Source of the DNA: Leucobacter sp.
GTDB taxonomy: Bacteria; Actinomycetota; Actinomycetes; Actinomycetales; Microbacteriaceae
Length of the DNA: 25,844 nt
NCBI GenBank assembly: GCA_031178565.1
Contig: JAPSIU010000005.1
Span: 1 to 25,844, forward strand
Reading direction: 5' to 3'
Shown: positions 6,422-15,038 of the stretch, piece by piece
Layout of the letters: each line of letters starts with the position of its first letter
How positions within the stretch are numbered: position 1 is the stretch's first letter
The notes under the pieces: model-generated
What the model was told of the DNA's origin: nothing
The model's database searches: none
The model's input: the letters and a program-made list of their open reading frames with translations, nothing else
Translations under genes and position numbers: made by a program

Positions 6422-9400
6422 TTACACGGCGAGCGCGCGCCGGCGACGGTGGGCGAGGAGGATGAGTCCTCCGGCCACGATCAGGAGTGTTCCCACCCCG
6501 ATCAGCGAGCCGATCGTCCCACCGGTGATGGCCAGCGGCGGGGGTACGTCCGCCGGCCAGTCGGGGGTATCGCAGGCGGTCGCCGCCGCGGCGAGGCCGT
6601 TGTGCGCGACCCCCGAGGTGTTGGCGAACCCGCCGCTCCCGTCCGATCCAGGGGCGGGGCAGGCGAGCGTCGTGGCGTCCGCGCGGTCCGTGTCGAGCGT
6701 CGCGGTGACCCGCACCCGGTAGATGTGCGCCTCGCCCGCGGCCAGGGTGCTCGTCGCGACGACGTTCTCCTCGGCGCCCTCGGCCCCCTGCCCGGTCCAG
6801 CTCTCGGCGAGCTCGACGCCCTTCGGGGAGTCCGTCACGCGCGCCTTCTCCACGGCGATGCCCGCCCCGTAGCGGAGCCGGTCGGTGAGGACGTACTCGC
6901 CCTCGGCGGCGCCCGTGTTCCGCACGGTGATCTCGTAGTCGATCGTCCAGGTGCCGTCCGCGCTCTGCGCAGGGGCTCCGTCAAGGGACTTCTCGATCTC
7001 GAAGGACGGGATCGGCGCGCACGCCTGGTCCCTCTCGACGTCGCCGCGCGCATCGGTCAGTGCGGAGGTGTTGTTGAAGCCCTGATCCGCGTCCGAGCCG
7101 TCGGCCGGGCAGGCGGTGGGATCCGCGTCGGACCCGGTGCCCTCCAGGTGCAGCGGCACCTCGGCGACCACCGTCACCTCGTAGCGGTGCGGCGCGTATC
7201 CCTCATCGCCGCTGCCGAGCAGCGGCACTTCCGAGGCGATGCGCGTGCGCTTCTGCCCCTCCCAGGCCGGGTCGGCCAGCGTGACGCCCTCGGGGGCCGA
7301 GGTCACCTTCGCCGACACGATGGACGCCTGGTCCGTGAAGTGCAACGCGTCGCTCAGCGAGTACGACGTGGGGTACTCCGAGGCGTTCGTCACGTCGATG
7401 CCGTACACCAGCTCCCACCGGCCATCACCGACCGGGGTCGCCGAGACGAGCTCCTTGACGTGCTGGGGGTCGCCGTCCACCTCGAAGCCGGCCGGATCGC
7501 AGTTGACCTGCACTGGGTCCTCGGAGTCCGCGGGCTGCGGCGCGGACGCGCACGCCGTGTTCACCACCGTGCCGGGCGCGCCGGCCTCGAGGGTGATGGC
7601 GTACTCCTTCACGAACGCGTTGTCCTCGCCCGGCAGCAGCTCGTCGATGACGAACGAGCCCTTCTCCGGCTGCAGGTCGTCGCGCACCTCGAGGCCCTCG
7701 ATCGTGCCCTGGCCCGTGTTCACGACGACGATGCGGTACTTCACCGTCTCACCGACGCGGAACCGCGGGTACTCGGCCGCGTCGTTGGCGTCGACCCACT
7801 CGCCGTCGGCGTTCTGCACGTACTTCTTCAGCGAGGCCGAGTAGTAGGTGCCCATCGTGAGCGGCTCCGAGGTGCGCATCACGAGCTCGGTGTGCTCGGC
7901 GACGGCCTGCGCCCGGTTCACGTAGGTGTCCTTCGGCGCGGCCCCATCGGTCGCGATGTTCACTTTGAAGGCGAGGGAGGCGCCCGGCGCCAGCTTGCCG
8001 CCGATCACGCGAATCGCCGTCGGGTGCGCCGGCTTGGTCGTGCTCCACGTCGCCGACGGGCTACCCGCCGCGCCGTTCGTCGAGTCGTTCGGATCGTCCG
8101 AGAGCGTCGCGGGATCCTCGTCCGTGTAGTACACGGTCGCGCCGTCGGGCACGTCCACCGACGTCAGCTCGTACGAACCGGAGAACGACGTGCCCCGCTT
8201 GTCCCCGTTGTAGGGGAGGATGTCGATCGTGTCCGTGAACGCCTGCGGCAGCGGGTCCTGCGAGCGCAGCGTCACCGTCCACGAGCCTTCGCCGTCGCCC
8301 GTGCCGTCCGGGTTCGCGATGAACCACTGATCCGTGGTCTTCGCGATATCGGTGGTGCCGCTCGTGCTCAGCGTCACCTGGGCGCTCGACGGAGTGGACG
8401 TCTGCCCGTCGACGGCACTCGTCGCCGTATTCGTGAGCACCGTTCCCGGCTCCACGGAGTCGTCCGCGGCCGCCTGGTACCTCAGCGTGTTCGGCACATT
8501 CGTCGGCACGCCGTCGAACGTCCAGGTCAGCACCTGCTGTCCGGAGCCGTTCGTCGAGATGACGGGCTCCGGATCGGCCGAGCCCGCGACGTAGGTCATG
8601 CCCGCCGGCAGAGTGTCGGTGATGACGTAGCCGTCCATCGTCTCCGGGATCGCGCCCGCGCCGTTGGCCGAGTAGGTCAGCGTGAAGTTGGCGGGTTCGC
8701 CGGGCTTCACGACGGAGCGGTCGACGGACTTGTGGATCGCCGGAGTGGCGGTGATGATCCGGAGGATGTCGCGATGCCCGTTGGTGTGCGGGTAGCGCGC
8801 GTCGGGGGTCGGGGTGAGGACCTGCTGGAAACCGGGCCCCGTCCAGACTCCGTCAGACATGATCGAGCCGAACATCCAGATGTCCTGACCGACCTGAACG
8901 TCGTCGTTGATCGTCACGTAGCCCGCCAGCTGCATCCCGCGGTAGCCCTCGTCTTCGAGCAGCGAGTGCGGGTAGATGATCCGCATGGCCTGAATCGTCG
9001 AGCGATCAGCGGGCTCCGTCGTCGTCCAGTTGCCCGGATCGCTGCCGCAGTTGAAGGTATCGGGATCCCCCACAGCGCCGACGTAGTACTCGACCGCCGG
9101 AGGATTCTTCAGTTCGCCTGACGGGCCGTTGTCGATGTATCCGCGGATCGTGGGAAGGGCGTCTCCCTCGGCGAACGGCGTGTACGTGACGTAGTCTGTG
9201 TCGAACACGAGGCACTGCCCCTGCGGCGTCGCGGGCGGCAGATCCTGCAGAGTCGCGTTGTAGTTGATGTACTGCACGACCTTCGTGCCCGCGGAGACAC
9301 GATAGGTGTCGTCCCAGTTGGTGCCGCCGGCCCCGGTGTACGGCCGCCACCACGTCGATGCCCAGAGCCCGGGCAGCACGTAGGACTTGGTGGTCGTGTT

Positions 9401-10465
9401 GTTCTCGGCCAGGTCGACGGAGGACAGCCCGGTGGTCGACTGGTACGTCGGCGCGCTGGACCGCAGGCTGATCGAGCCGGGCTGCTCGGTCGCCACGCGG
9501 AACCAGAGGCTGCCGCTGGCGATGTAGGACCAGTCGGTCGGCAGCGGATTGCCGGCCGAGTCCTTGGTCGGCACCGTCGCCATGTCGTAGTTGATGCCGG
9601 TCAGCGTGAGGTCGAACAGACCCGGCTGCCCCGCAACCGGCGTCAGCTTGCAGGAGTCGACGAACGAGGTCTGCCGGTCAGCCGGCAGGCTCTCCGGTGT
9701 CGGGATACCTGACCAGGGGTGGCCGTTCGCGATGTAGGCGTTGAACGGAGAGCAGCCGACATCCCCGTAGAAGCCCTCGCCGAGGCCGATCGAGGAGCCG
9801 TTGCTCTCCGAGAGCTCGAGCCGATACGTGACCGAGTCGGGGCCAGTGTCCGATCCCGCCCCCAGACGAAGCGACCACTCCAGGCCCACGTCGACGGAGG
9901 TGTAGTCCCCGTTCCACTCGTAGTACGAAGTGTTCTGCCCGAACTGCATGTCCATCGCGAAGTCGTTCACGATGTCGATCGGCGTGAGCGGCTGCTGCTG
10001 CCCCCCGATCTCCCCCACCGCGGTGATCTGATCGCCGGTCTCGCCGTCGACCGCGACGGGGGTCTGCACGACCGCCGCGGTGCCCTGGACCACCGTGCCG
10101 AGGTTGCACGTGAGGGTGGTGCCGTCCTCGGAGATCGAGGAGACGGGGTCGACGCCCGTGGTGAGGCAGACGTTCGGGATCTCCTTGAACACCCCGTGCT
10201 CGAGCGTGACCGAGAAGGTCACGTTGTCGACCGGATCGTTCGAGGGAGCGGGCCGGTCGTCGTTGACGTTCACGCGCCACACCGCGTTGACGACGTCGCC
10301 GCGCCCGACCTGCGTGGGCGTACCTTCCTCCCACTCGCCCGTGATCTCGTAGACCGTCGCGGCCGACGCGGGCGACGCGATCAACAGACCCGAGGCGGCC
10401 ACGAGCAGCGACATCACCCCCGCTACCGCAGTTCTGAACAGACCTCTTCGGCTCGTTCGACGCAT
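6422..10465 (-). CDS. Large secreted surface protein with DUF11-like repeats and LAxTG sortase anchor
   Basis: ATG 10465 is preferred because GAGGG lies 5 bases upstream and the product starts MRRTSRRGLFRTAVAG, an Arg-rich n-region, then a hydrophobic core and ASPASA-ATV (cleavage near residue 35). The body of about 1270 residues is a chain of beta-rich domains. One (around KSVDRSVVKPGEPANFTLTYS and DTLPAGMTYV) matches the DUF11/isopeptide-forming fimbrial style. Two later modules each end in a Cys-containing segment with GF(N/A)NTS. The C-terminus has LAITG (1311-1315), a hydrophobic helix and HRRRRALAV, the class-E sorting pattern. It should be covalently attached to the cell wall, as an adhesin or fimbrial-type protein. 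No sortase gene is in this window. Confidence 0.85.
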   Translation of the reverse strand: MRRTSRRGLFRTAVAGVMSLLVAASGLLIASPASAATVYEITGEWEEGTPTQVGRGDVVNAVWRVNVNDDRPAPSNDPVDNVTFSVTLEHGVFKEIPNVCLTTGVDPVSSISEDGTTLTCNLGTVVQGTAAVVQTPVAVDGETGDQITAVGEIGGQQQPLTPIDIVNDFAMDMQFGQNTSYYEWNGDYTSVDVGLEWSLRLGAGSDTGPDSVTYRLELSESNGSSIGLGEGFYGDVGCSPFNAYIANGHPWSGIPTPESLPADRQTSFVDSCKLTPVAGQPGLFDLTLTGINYDMATVPTKDSAGNPLPTDWSYIASGSLWFRVATEQPGSISLRSSAPTYQSTTGLSSVDLAENNTTTKSYVLPGLWASTWWRPYTGAGGTNWDDTYRVSAGTKVVQYINYNATLQDLPPATPQGQCLVFDTDYVTYTPFAEGDALPTIRGYIDNGPSGELKNPPAVEYYVGAVGDPDTFNCGSDPGNWTTTEPADRSTIQAMRIIYPHSLLEDEGYRGMQLAGYVTINDDVQVGQDIWMFGSIMSDGVWTGPGFQQVLTPTPDARYPHTNGHRDILRIITATPAIHKSVDRSVVKPGEPANFTLTYSANGAGAIPETMDGYVITDTLPAGMTYVAGSADPEPVISTNGSGQQVLTWTFDGVPTNVPNTLRYQAAADDSVEPGTVLTNTATSAVDGQTSTPSSAQVTLSTSGTTDIAKTTDQWFIANPDGTGDGEGSWTVTLRSQDPLPQAFTDTIDILPYNGDKRGTSFSGSYELTSVDVPDGATVYYTDEDPATLSDDPNDSTNGAAGSPSATWSTTKPAHPTAIRVIGGKLAPGASLAFKVNIATDGAAPKDTYVNRAQAVAEHTELVMRTSEPLTMGTYYSASLKKYVQNADGEWVDANDAAEYPRFRVGETVKYRIVVVNTGQGTIEGLEVRDDLQPEKGSFVIDELLPGEDNAFVKEYAITLEAGAPGTVVNTACASAPQPADSEDPVQVNCDPAGFEVDGDPQHVKELVSATPVGDGRWELVYGIDVTNASEYPTSYSLSDALHFTDQASIVSAKVTSAPEGVTLADPAWEGQKRTRIASEVPLLGSGDEGYAPHRYEVTVVAEVPLHLEGTGSDADPTACPADGSDADQGFNNTSALTDARGDVERDQACAPIPSFEIEKSLDGAPAQSADGTWTIDYEITVRNTGAAEGEYVLTDRLRYGAGIAVEKARVTDSPKGVELAESWTGQGAEGAEENVVATSTLAAGEAHIYRVRVTATLDTDRADATTLACPAPGSDGSGGFANTSGVAHNGLAAAATACDTPDWPADVPPPLAITGGTIGSLIGVGTLLIVAGGLILLAHRRRRALAV

Positions 10466-10503
10466 AACGCCCTCACCCCACATCGGATCGCTTTGCTGAT
10501 ATT

Positions 10504-10519
10504 CCAAGACTGATCTTGG
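10504..10519. promoter_or_regulatory. Palindrome in the surface-protein promoter region
   Basis: CCAAGACTGATCTTGG is a perfect 6-bp inverted repeat with 4-base spacer, 39 bp before ATG 10465. The sequence next to it on the minus strand, GGAATATCA, resembles a -10 box, so a bound protein would block or position polymerase. The binding protein is unknown; the LuxR regulator is one candidate. Confidence 0.45.
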
Positions 10520-10642
10520 CCACTCATTTCCTCCGAGTGTGCGTTTTTCACCCCGGCTTCACCCCGCCCCTCCGAGGCGCCGGTAGGGTGGGACGGGTCG
10601 CTCGCGGGGCGGGCGGCGGCGGGTGAGAACGGGGAAGCGCCG

Positions 10643-11944
10643 ATGGGAACGGCACGACGCATCGGCGGAACGCGCACGCACGCGCTCGCGACCCGGGTGA
10701 ACCTGGCGAAGCTGCTGTCCCTCGCGGCCCTGGTCCCGCCCGCGACGGTCGGGATCGCGCAACGCGCGGCCGAGCTCTCCGCACCGGGAACCGAGGCGAG
10801 CCTCGTGGCGTGGACCAGCGCGCTCGGCTCGCTCGCGGGGGTCGTCGGCGCGCTGCTGCTCGGCAGGATCGCCGACCTGCGCGGCGCGTCGGCCGCGATG
10901 CGCTGGACGGTCGTCGTCTGCGGCGGGGCGGCCGGCCTCTGCGGGATCGCGCTGATGACCGTCGCGGCGTCGCCGGTGCTGCTGGGCGCGGGGTGGATCC
11001 TGGCGCAGCTGGGGTGCTCGGGGGCGATGGCGGTGCTGCGCGCGCTGCTCGGCGACGCGCTCCCCGTGCAGCGGCGCAGGGGCGCCACCGTGATGGTCGC
11101 GCTGACGTACCTCGGCGCGTTCCTCCCCATCCTCGTGCTCATCGCGCTGCCCGGCTCGGTGTGGGCGACCGCGATCGCCTTCGCGGTCCTGGCCGTCGTC
11201 GTCCCGGCAGCCGCGCTGCTGCGGGAGCGCGGTGCCGCGAGCGCCCGGCCCGGGGCGAGTCGCTCGCGGGGAGCCGGAGCGCCGGGTGGCGACGAGGATC
11301 CGGAACGCGCCGCCCCCCACGCCGCGGACCCGGTCCGTCACCCGTCGGACGACGCGCGACGACTGCCATGGCCGCTGCTCCTCGCCGTGCACTTCACCGC
11401 GCACCTCGTGCTGTCGGCATACCTCGCCTATCACTCGCTCGCGATCGCCGCTCGCGATCACGCCGAGTGGGGCGACGCGACCGTGCGGTTCAGCGCCCTC
11501 GCGATCGCCGCCGCACTCCTCGGTCTGCTCGGCTCCGTCGGCGCGCTGCTGGCGCGTCCGCGGCACCTCTCGCGCACCCACGACCTGCTGATCCTGTCCG
11601 GCGTACTGCTCTCGGCCTCGATCGCCCTGCGCCCGTTCGCGGGCCCCGCCGTCCTGCTCGTCCTGCTCGCGTGCAGCGGAGCCGCCGTGGGGCTCAGCTC
11701 CTCCGCGCTGTTCGTCGCGGCGCTCGACGACTCCCCCGCGCTCCGGAGAGGCCGCCGGCTCGGCGTCCACAGCGCTCTCGCACCGTTCGGGCAGTTCGCG
11801 GGGTCACTGCTCGGACTCCTCGTCGTCGAGGCGTCGCCCGACTCGGGGTATCGCGTGCTGTTCGTTTCCGAAGAGCCCGTTAAGGACGGCGAGCAGGTCG
11901 CCCCGAGGCGGCGGGGCTCACGAGACGAGGCACGTTGTTGCTGA
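10643..11944 (+). pseudogene. MFS transporter truncated by an ISL3 end
   Basis: From ATG 10643 (GGGGAAG site) the first 407 residues form hydrophobic helices in two halves: AGVVGALLLGRIADLRG is the MFS helix 2-3 loop signature, a charged loop of about 60 residues follows, and the second half reaches GQFAGSLLGLLVVEASPDSGYRVLFV. At 11866 the DNA becomes an ISL3 tip, and the frame ends in a charged tail (SEEPVKDGEQVAPRRRGSRDEARCC). The last transmembrane helix is therefore lost and replaced. Substrate unknown; the subfamily resembles uncharacterised actinobacterial exporters. The gene could still make a protein, but function is doubtful. Confidence 0.7.
11866..11885. repeat. Solitary ISL3 terminal-repeat remnant and flanking CGTTAAGG
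   Basis: TTCCGAAGAGCC (11866-11877) is identical to the last 12 bases of the ISL3 element at 3159-3170, in the same orientation, and the next five bases (CGTTA) also match. No further IS sequence is recognisable inward of it. The following eight bases, CGTTAAGG, match seven of the eight bases outside the left IS end (CGTTAAGA). Confidence 0.7.
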
Positions 11945-11961
11945 CGGGGCACGTTATTCCG
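11924..11961. repeat. Imperfect 19-bp tandem duplication containing GGCACGTT
   Basis: GACGAGGCACGTTGTTGCT (11924-11942) is followed at once by GACGGGGCACGTTATTCCG (11943-11961), 15 of 19 identical. It lies between the IS remnant and the iolD terminator. It may be a dispersed repeat or a fragment of one; the segment 11945-12050 has no recognisable gene. Confidence 0.5.
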
Positions 11962-12050
11962 GCGCACAAGGCGTCCCGCCCACTCCAAGGCGCCCCGCGA
12001 CGGAACTTCCATCGGCAGAATCCAGTGCGTACGTGCCACGCTAACGCGAA

Positions 12051-12081
12051 AAGGGGCCGAACCGAACCGGTTCGACCCCTT
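12051..12081 (-). terminator. Rho-independent terminator after iolD
   Basis: AAGGGGCCGAACC (12051-12063) pairs with GGTTCGACCCCTT (12069-12081) over 13 positions with one G-U in one strand and a 5-base loop. On the minus strand the stem ends in CCCCTTTTCGCG, a short T tract. It lies 31 bp after the iolD stop and ends the iolC-J-A-B-D transcript before the ISL3 remnant. Confidence 0.75.
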
Positions 12082-12111
12082 CACGGCCTGCGAGGCACGC
12101 AGCGTTGCGCT

Positions 12112-14052
12112 TCAGCCGAGCAGGGGCCTCTGCGCAGCCTGCCGCTCTTCGTACTCCGAGCGGGCGCGCTGCGTCGACTCGAGCTCGGACACCTGCGGCA
12201 CCGGCACATCCCACCAGCCGGCGCCGTCGGGCGCGTAGATCAGCGGGTCGCTGTTGACGTGGATGAACGTCGCGCGATCCGACGCCTTCGCGTCCCGGAT
12301 CGCGGCCTGCAGGTCGTCGATCGCGGAGGCGCCCGGCTCCACCTCGATGACGTCCATGCCGTAGCTGCGCGCGTTCATCGCGAGATCGACCGGCAGGACC
12401 TCATCTCCCTGGAAGTTGCGCGCGCCCTCGTCGTACGACCGATACCAGGTGCCGAAGCGCTCCGATCCGACGGTCTCGGAGAGGTGGCCGATCGACGCGT
12501 AGCCGTGGTTCTGGATGAGGATCACGATGATCTTGATCCCTTCGGCGACCGCGGTCACGAGCTCCGTGCTGAGCATCAGGTACGAGCCGTCGCCGACCAT
12601 GACGATCACGTCGCGGTCGTCGCCCTCCGCGATCAGGCCGCGCTTCGCGCCGAGCCCGCCCGCGATCTCGTAACCCATGCACGAGTACGCGTACTCGACG
12701 TGGTAGCCGAGCGGATCACGCACGCGCCACAGCTTGTGGAGGTCGCCCGGCAGCGATCCCGCGGCCTGCACGATGACGTCCTCGGGCGCGGAGGCCCCCT
12801 GCACCGCACCGATGATCTCCGGCTGGCCGGGGAGCGCGAGACCCGAGGGGGCGAAGGCCTCGTCGACCGCGTCGTCCCACTCCGCCTTCTCGCGCGCGAT
12901 GCGCTCGGCGTACTCCGCGTCGACGCGCAGCTCGCCGAACGCCCCGCCCGCAACGGCCTCGAGCAGCTCGGCGAGCGTCTCGCGGGCGTCGGCGATCACG
13001 GGGATCTGCGTGCCGTGCTTGTAGGCGTCGAAGGACGCCACGTTGATGTTCACGAACCGCACGTCGGGGTTCTGGAACGCCGTGCGGGACGCCGTGGTGA
13101 AGTCGCTGTAGCGGGTGCCGATGCCGACGACGACATCGGCCTCCGCGGCGAGGCGGTTCGCGGCGAGCGTGCCGGTCGCGCCGACGCCGCCGAGGTACTG
13201 CGGATGGTCCCAGGCGAGCACGCCGCCGCCGGCCTGCGAGGTGCCGACCGGGATCCCGGTCGCCTCGACGAACGCGCGCAGCTGCTGCTCGGCGTCCGAG
13301 TACAGCACGCCGCCGCCCGCGACGATGAACGGCCGCTTCGCGCCGCGGAGCGCCTCGAGCGCTGCGGCGAGCGCGTCGTGCTCGGGGCGGGGACGGCGGA
13401 TCCGCCACTCGCGCGGCTGCAGGAACTCGACGGGCACGTCCATCGCCTCGGCCTGCACGTCCTCGGGCAGCGCGATGGTCACGGCGCCCGTCTCGGCCGG
13501 GTCGGTGAGCACCCGCATCGCGGCGAGCGCGATCGAGAACAGCTGCTCGGGCCGCTGCACCCGGTCGAAGAACCTGGAGACGGGGCGGAACGCGTCGTTG
13601 ACGGTGAGCCCGATGTCGTGCGGCTGCTCGAGCTGCTGCAGCACGGGATCCGCGACCCGCGTCGCGAAGGTGTCGCTCGGCAGCAGGAGCGCCGGCAGGC
13701 GGTTGGTGGTGGCGAGCGCCGCACCCGTGAGCAGGTTCGTCGCACCGGGACCGACCGAGGCGGCCGAGGCGTAGGTGCCGCGGCGACGGCGCATTCGCGC
13801 GTACCCCACCGACTGGTGCACCATGGCCTGCTCGTTGCGCGCCTGATAGTAGGGCATGAGCTCTGGATCCAGCGTGTTGACCTGCTTCAGCGCCTGGCCG
13901 ATGCCCGCCACGTTGCCGTGCCCGAAGATCCCGAACATGCCGGGGATCGTGCGCTCGCGGATCTCGCGGCCGTCGCCGCCGCGATCCACCGTCCACTGAT
14001 TCGCCAGGAACTCCACCAGGGCCTGGCTGACCGTCATGCGCCGCGTGCTCAT
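12112..14052 (-). CDS. iolD: 3D-(3,5/4)-trihydroxycyclohexane-1,2-dione hydrolase, ThDP-dependent
   Basis: This 646-residue protein is a full-length member of the thiamine-diphosphate decarboxylase superfamily. It has the N-terminal pyrimidine-binding domain with catalytic-type Glu at ARNEQAMVH (about 71-79), a central domain (AGGGVLYSDAE) and the C-terminal diphosphate/Mg motif GDGSYLML (487-494) ending near Asn515. IolD hydrolytically opens the cyclic dione to 5-deoxy-D-glucuronate. ATG 14052 is chosen for its GGAG site 8 bases upstream and its MSTRRMTVSQAL start. In-frame ATGs at 14070 and 14085 are possible; the latter would overlap the iolB stop as ATGA. It is the last gene of the operon. 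Confidence 0.95.
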   Translation of the reverse strand: MSTRRMTVSQALVEFLANQWTVDRGGDGREIRERTIPGMFGIFGHGNVAGIGQALKQVNTLDPELMPYYQARNEQAMVHQSVGYARMRRRRGTYASAASVGPGATNLLTGAALATTNRLPALLLPSDTFATRVADPVLQQLEQPHDIGLTVNDAFRPVSRFFDRVQRPEQLFSIALAAMRVLTDPAETGAVTIALPEDVQAEAMDVPVEFLQPREWRIRRPRPEHDALAAALEALRGAKRPFIVAGGGVLYSDAEQQLRAFVEATGIPVGTSQAGGGVLAWDHPQYLGGVGATGTLAANRLAAEADVVVGIGTRYSDFTTASRTAFQNPDVRFVNINVASFDAYKHGTQIPVIADARETLAELLEAVAGGAFGELRVDAEYAERIAREKAEWDDAVDEAFAPSGLALPGQPEIIGAVQGASAPEDVIVQAAGSLPGDLHKLWRVRDPLGYHVEYAYSCMGYEIAGGLGAKRGLIAEGDDRDVIVMVGDGSYLMLSTELVTAVAEGIKIIVILIQNHGYASIGHLSETVGSERFGTWYRSYDEGARNFQGDEVLPVDLAMNARSYGMDVIEVEPGASAIDDLQAAIRDAKASDRATFIHVNSDPLIYAPDGAGWWDVPVPQVSELESTQRARSEYEERQAAQRPLLG

Positions 14053-14081
14053 CGTGTGGTCTCCATTCATGCTCTTCCTCG

Positions 14082-15005
14082 TCATCCCTCCGCGGTGAAC
14101 GGAAGGCGCGCGTCGAGCTGCTGACCCTCCCAGGTGTCGCGCACCCACCCGTGCACGGGATCGTCGCTGATGAGCCACGTCCGCTCAGGATCCGGCCCGG
14201 CCATCACGTTGAGGTAGTACATGTCGTACCCCGGCGCCGCGACGGCCGGCCCGTGGTACCCGTAGGGCACGAGGGCGACATCGCCCGTGCGCACCTGCGA
14301 GTCGATCTCGATGCGACCCGCGGGCGAGGAGTACGTGCTGAACATCCCGAACGCGCGCTCGGGATCGACGCCGGCCGGCGCGTCCTTCGTGGGCGCGACC
14401 TCGAAGTAGTAGATCTCCTCGAGCTCCGACTCGTGCCCCTCGACGTGCTCGTCGTGCTTGTGCGGCGGGTACGACGACCAGTTCTCGGCCGGGGTGATGA
14501 CCTCGACCACGATGAATCGGGCCGCGTCGAGGGCCTCCTTGCGGCCGAAGTTGTGCACCTGGCGGCTCGAGGCGCCGGCGCCGCGGAGCTCGACGGGGAC
14601 CTCCTCCACCGGCATGTAGCGGGTGGGCCGCACGATGTCGGTGGGCGAGGTCGCCACGAGGAAGCGGCTCTCGCCCTCGGACCGAGCGGTGACGGTGCCC
14701 GTCGCGGCCGCCGAGAGGTAGAGCACGTCGGTGGGTCCGTCGAACACCGAGGCGCGTCCCGCGAGCTCGGTGACGGACTGCTCGCCGCCGTTCTCGACGT
14801 GAGCGACCGTGAACGATCCGGAGAGGGGGACGATGAGGCGCTCCACGCCCGTGCCCTCGAGCTCGAGCGACTCGCCCCGGGTCAGCCGCCCGACCCGGAT
14901 ACCCGTGTGCTCCCAGCCCGGGATCCGCTCGTCGACGACGCTCTCCCAGCCGCCCTCGGCGAGCTCGCCCCGCCGGTGGAACCAGCGCTCTGCCTGCTCC
15001 GTCAT
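14082..15005 (-). CDS. iolB: 5-deoxy-glucuronate isomerase
   Basis: The 307-residue bicupin matches KduI/IolB. The N-terminal cupin has LIVPLSGSFTVAHVENG, and the C-terminal cupin carries the metal ligands in PPHKHDEH (181-188), the acidic ELEEIYYFE and VPYGYHGPAVAAPGYDMYYLNVMAGP. It converts 5-deoxy-D-glucuronate to 2-deoxy-5-keto-D-gluconate, the IolC substrate. An AGAGG site precedes ATG 15005. It is 33 bp after iolA and directly before iolD, in the same direction, so it is an internal operon gene. Length and motifs are normal for the family. Confidence 0.95.
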   Translation of the reverse strand: MTEQAERWFHRRGELAEGGWESVVDERIPGWEHTGIRVGRLTRGESLELEGTGVERLIVPLSGSFTVAHVENGGEQSVTELAGRASVFDGPTDVLYLSAAATGTVTARSEGESRFLVATSPTDIVRPTRYMPVEEVPVELRGAGASSRQVHNFGRKEALDAARFIVVEVITPAENWSSYPPHKHDEHVEGHESELEEIYYFEVAPTKDAPAGVDPERAFGMFSTYSSPAGRIEIDSQVRTGDVALVPYGYHGPAVAAPGYDMYYLNVMAGPDPERTWLISDDPVHGWVRDTWEGQQLDARLPFTAEG

Positions 15006-15038
15006 GTCATCCTCTCCCTCTCCGCACCGGCGGACGGA

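Larger units (their letters stand above)
2121..11877. mobile_element. Putative ISL3-bounded composite-transposon-like block splitting the iol locus
   Basis: The left boundary is the ISL3 tip GGCTCTTCGG at 2121. The right boundary is the inverted tip TTCCGAAGAGCC ending at 11877. The 8 bases outside are CGTTAAGA (2113-2120) and CGTTAAGG (11878-11885), a 7/8 direct repeat; ISL3 elements make 8-bp target duplications. Inside are an acyltransferase pseudogene, a LuxR regulator, a sortase-anchored protein and a truncated MFS gene. Outside, iolD on one side and iolE on the other are on the same strand and in pathway order. That the block moved as a unit is inference; IS-mediated deletion could also leave such an end. 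Confidence 0.45.

Noticed and set aside
6401..9121. A 906-codon plus-strand frame opposite the surface-protein gene
   Set aside because: The composition (Arg, Val, His, Gly) is the mirror of the real gene; there is no ribosome site or domain pattern.
11458..12084. Minus-strand frame across the MFS 3' end and the IS remnant
   Set aside because: It spans a rearrangement junction, is antisense to the MFS frame, and has no recognisable domain.
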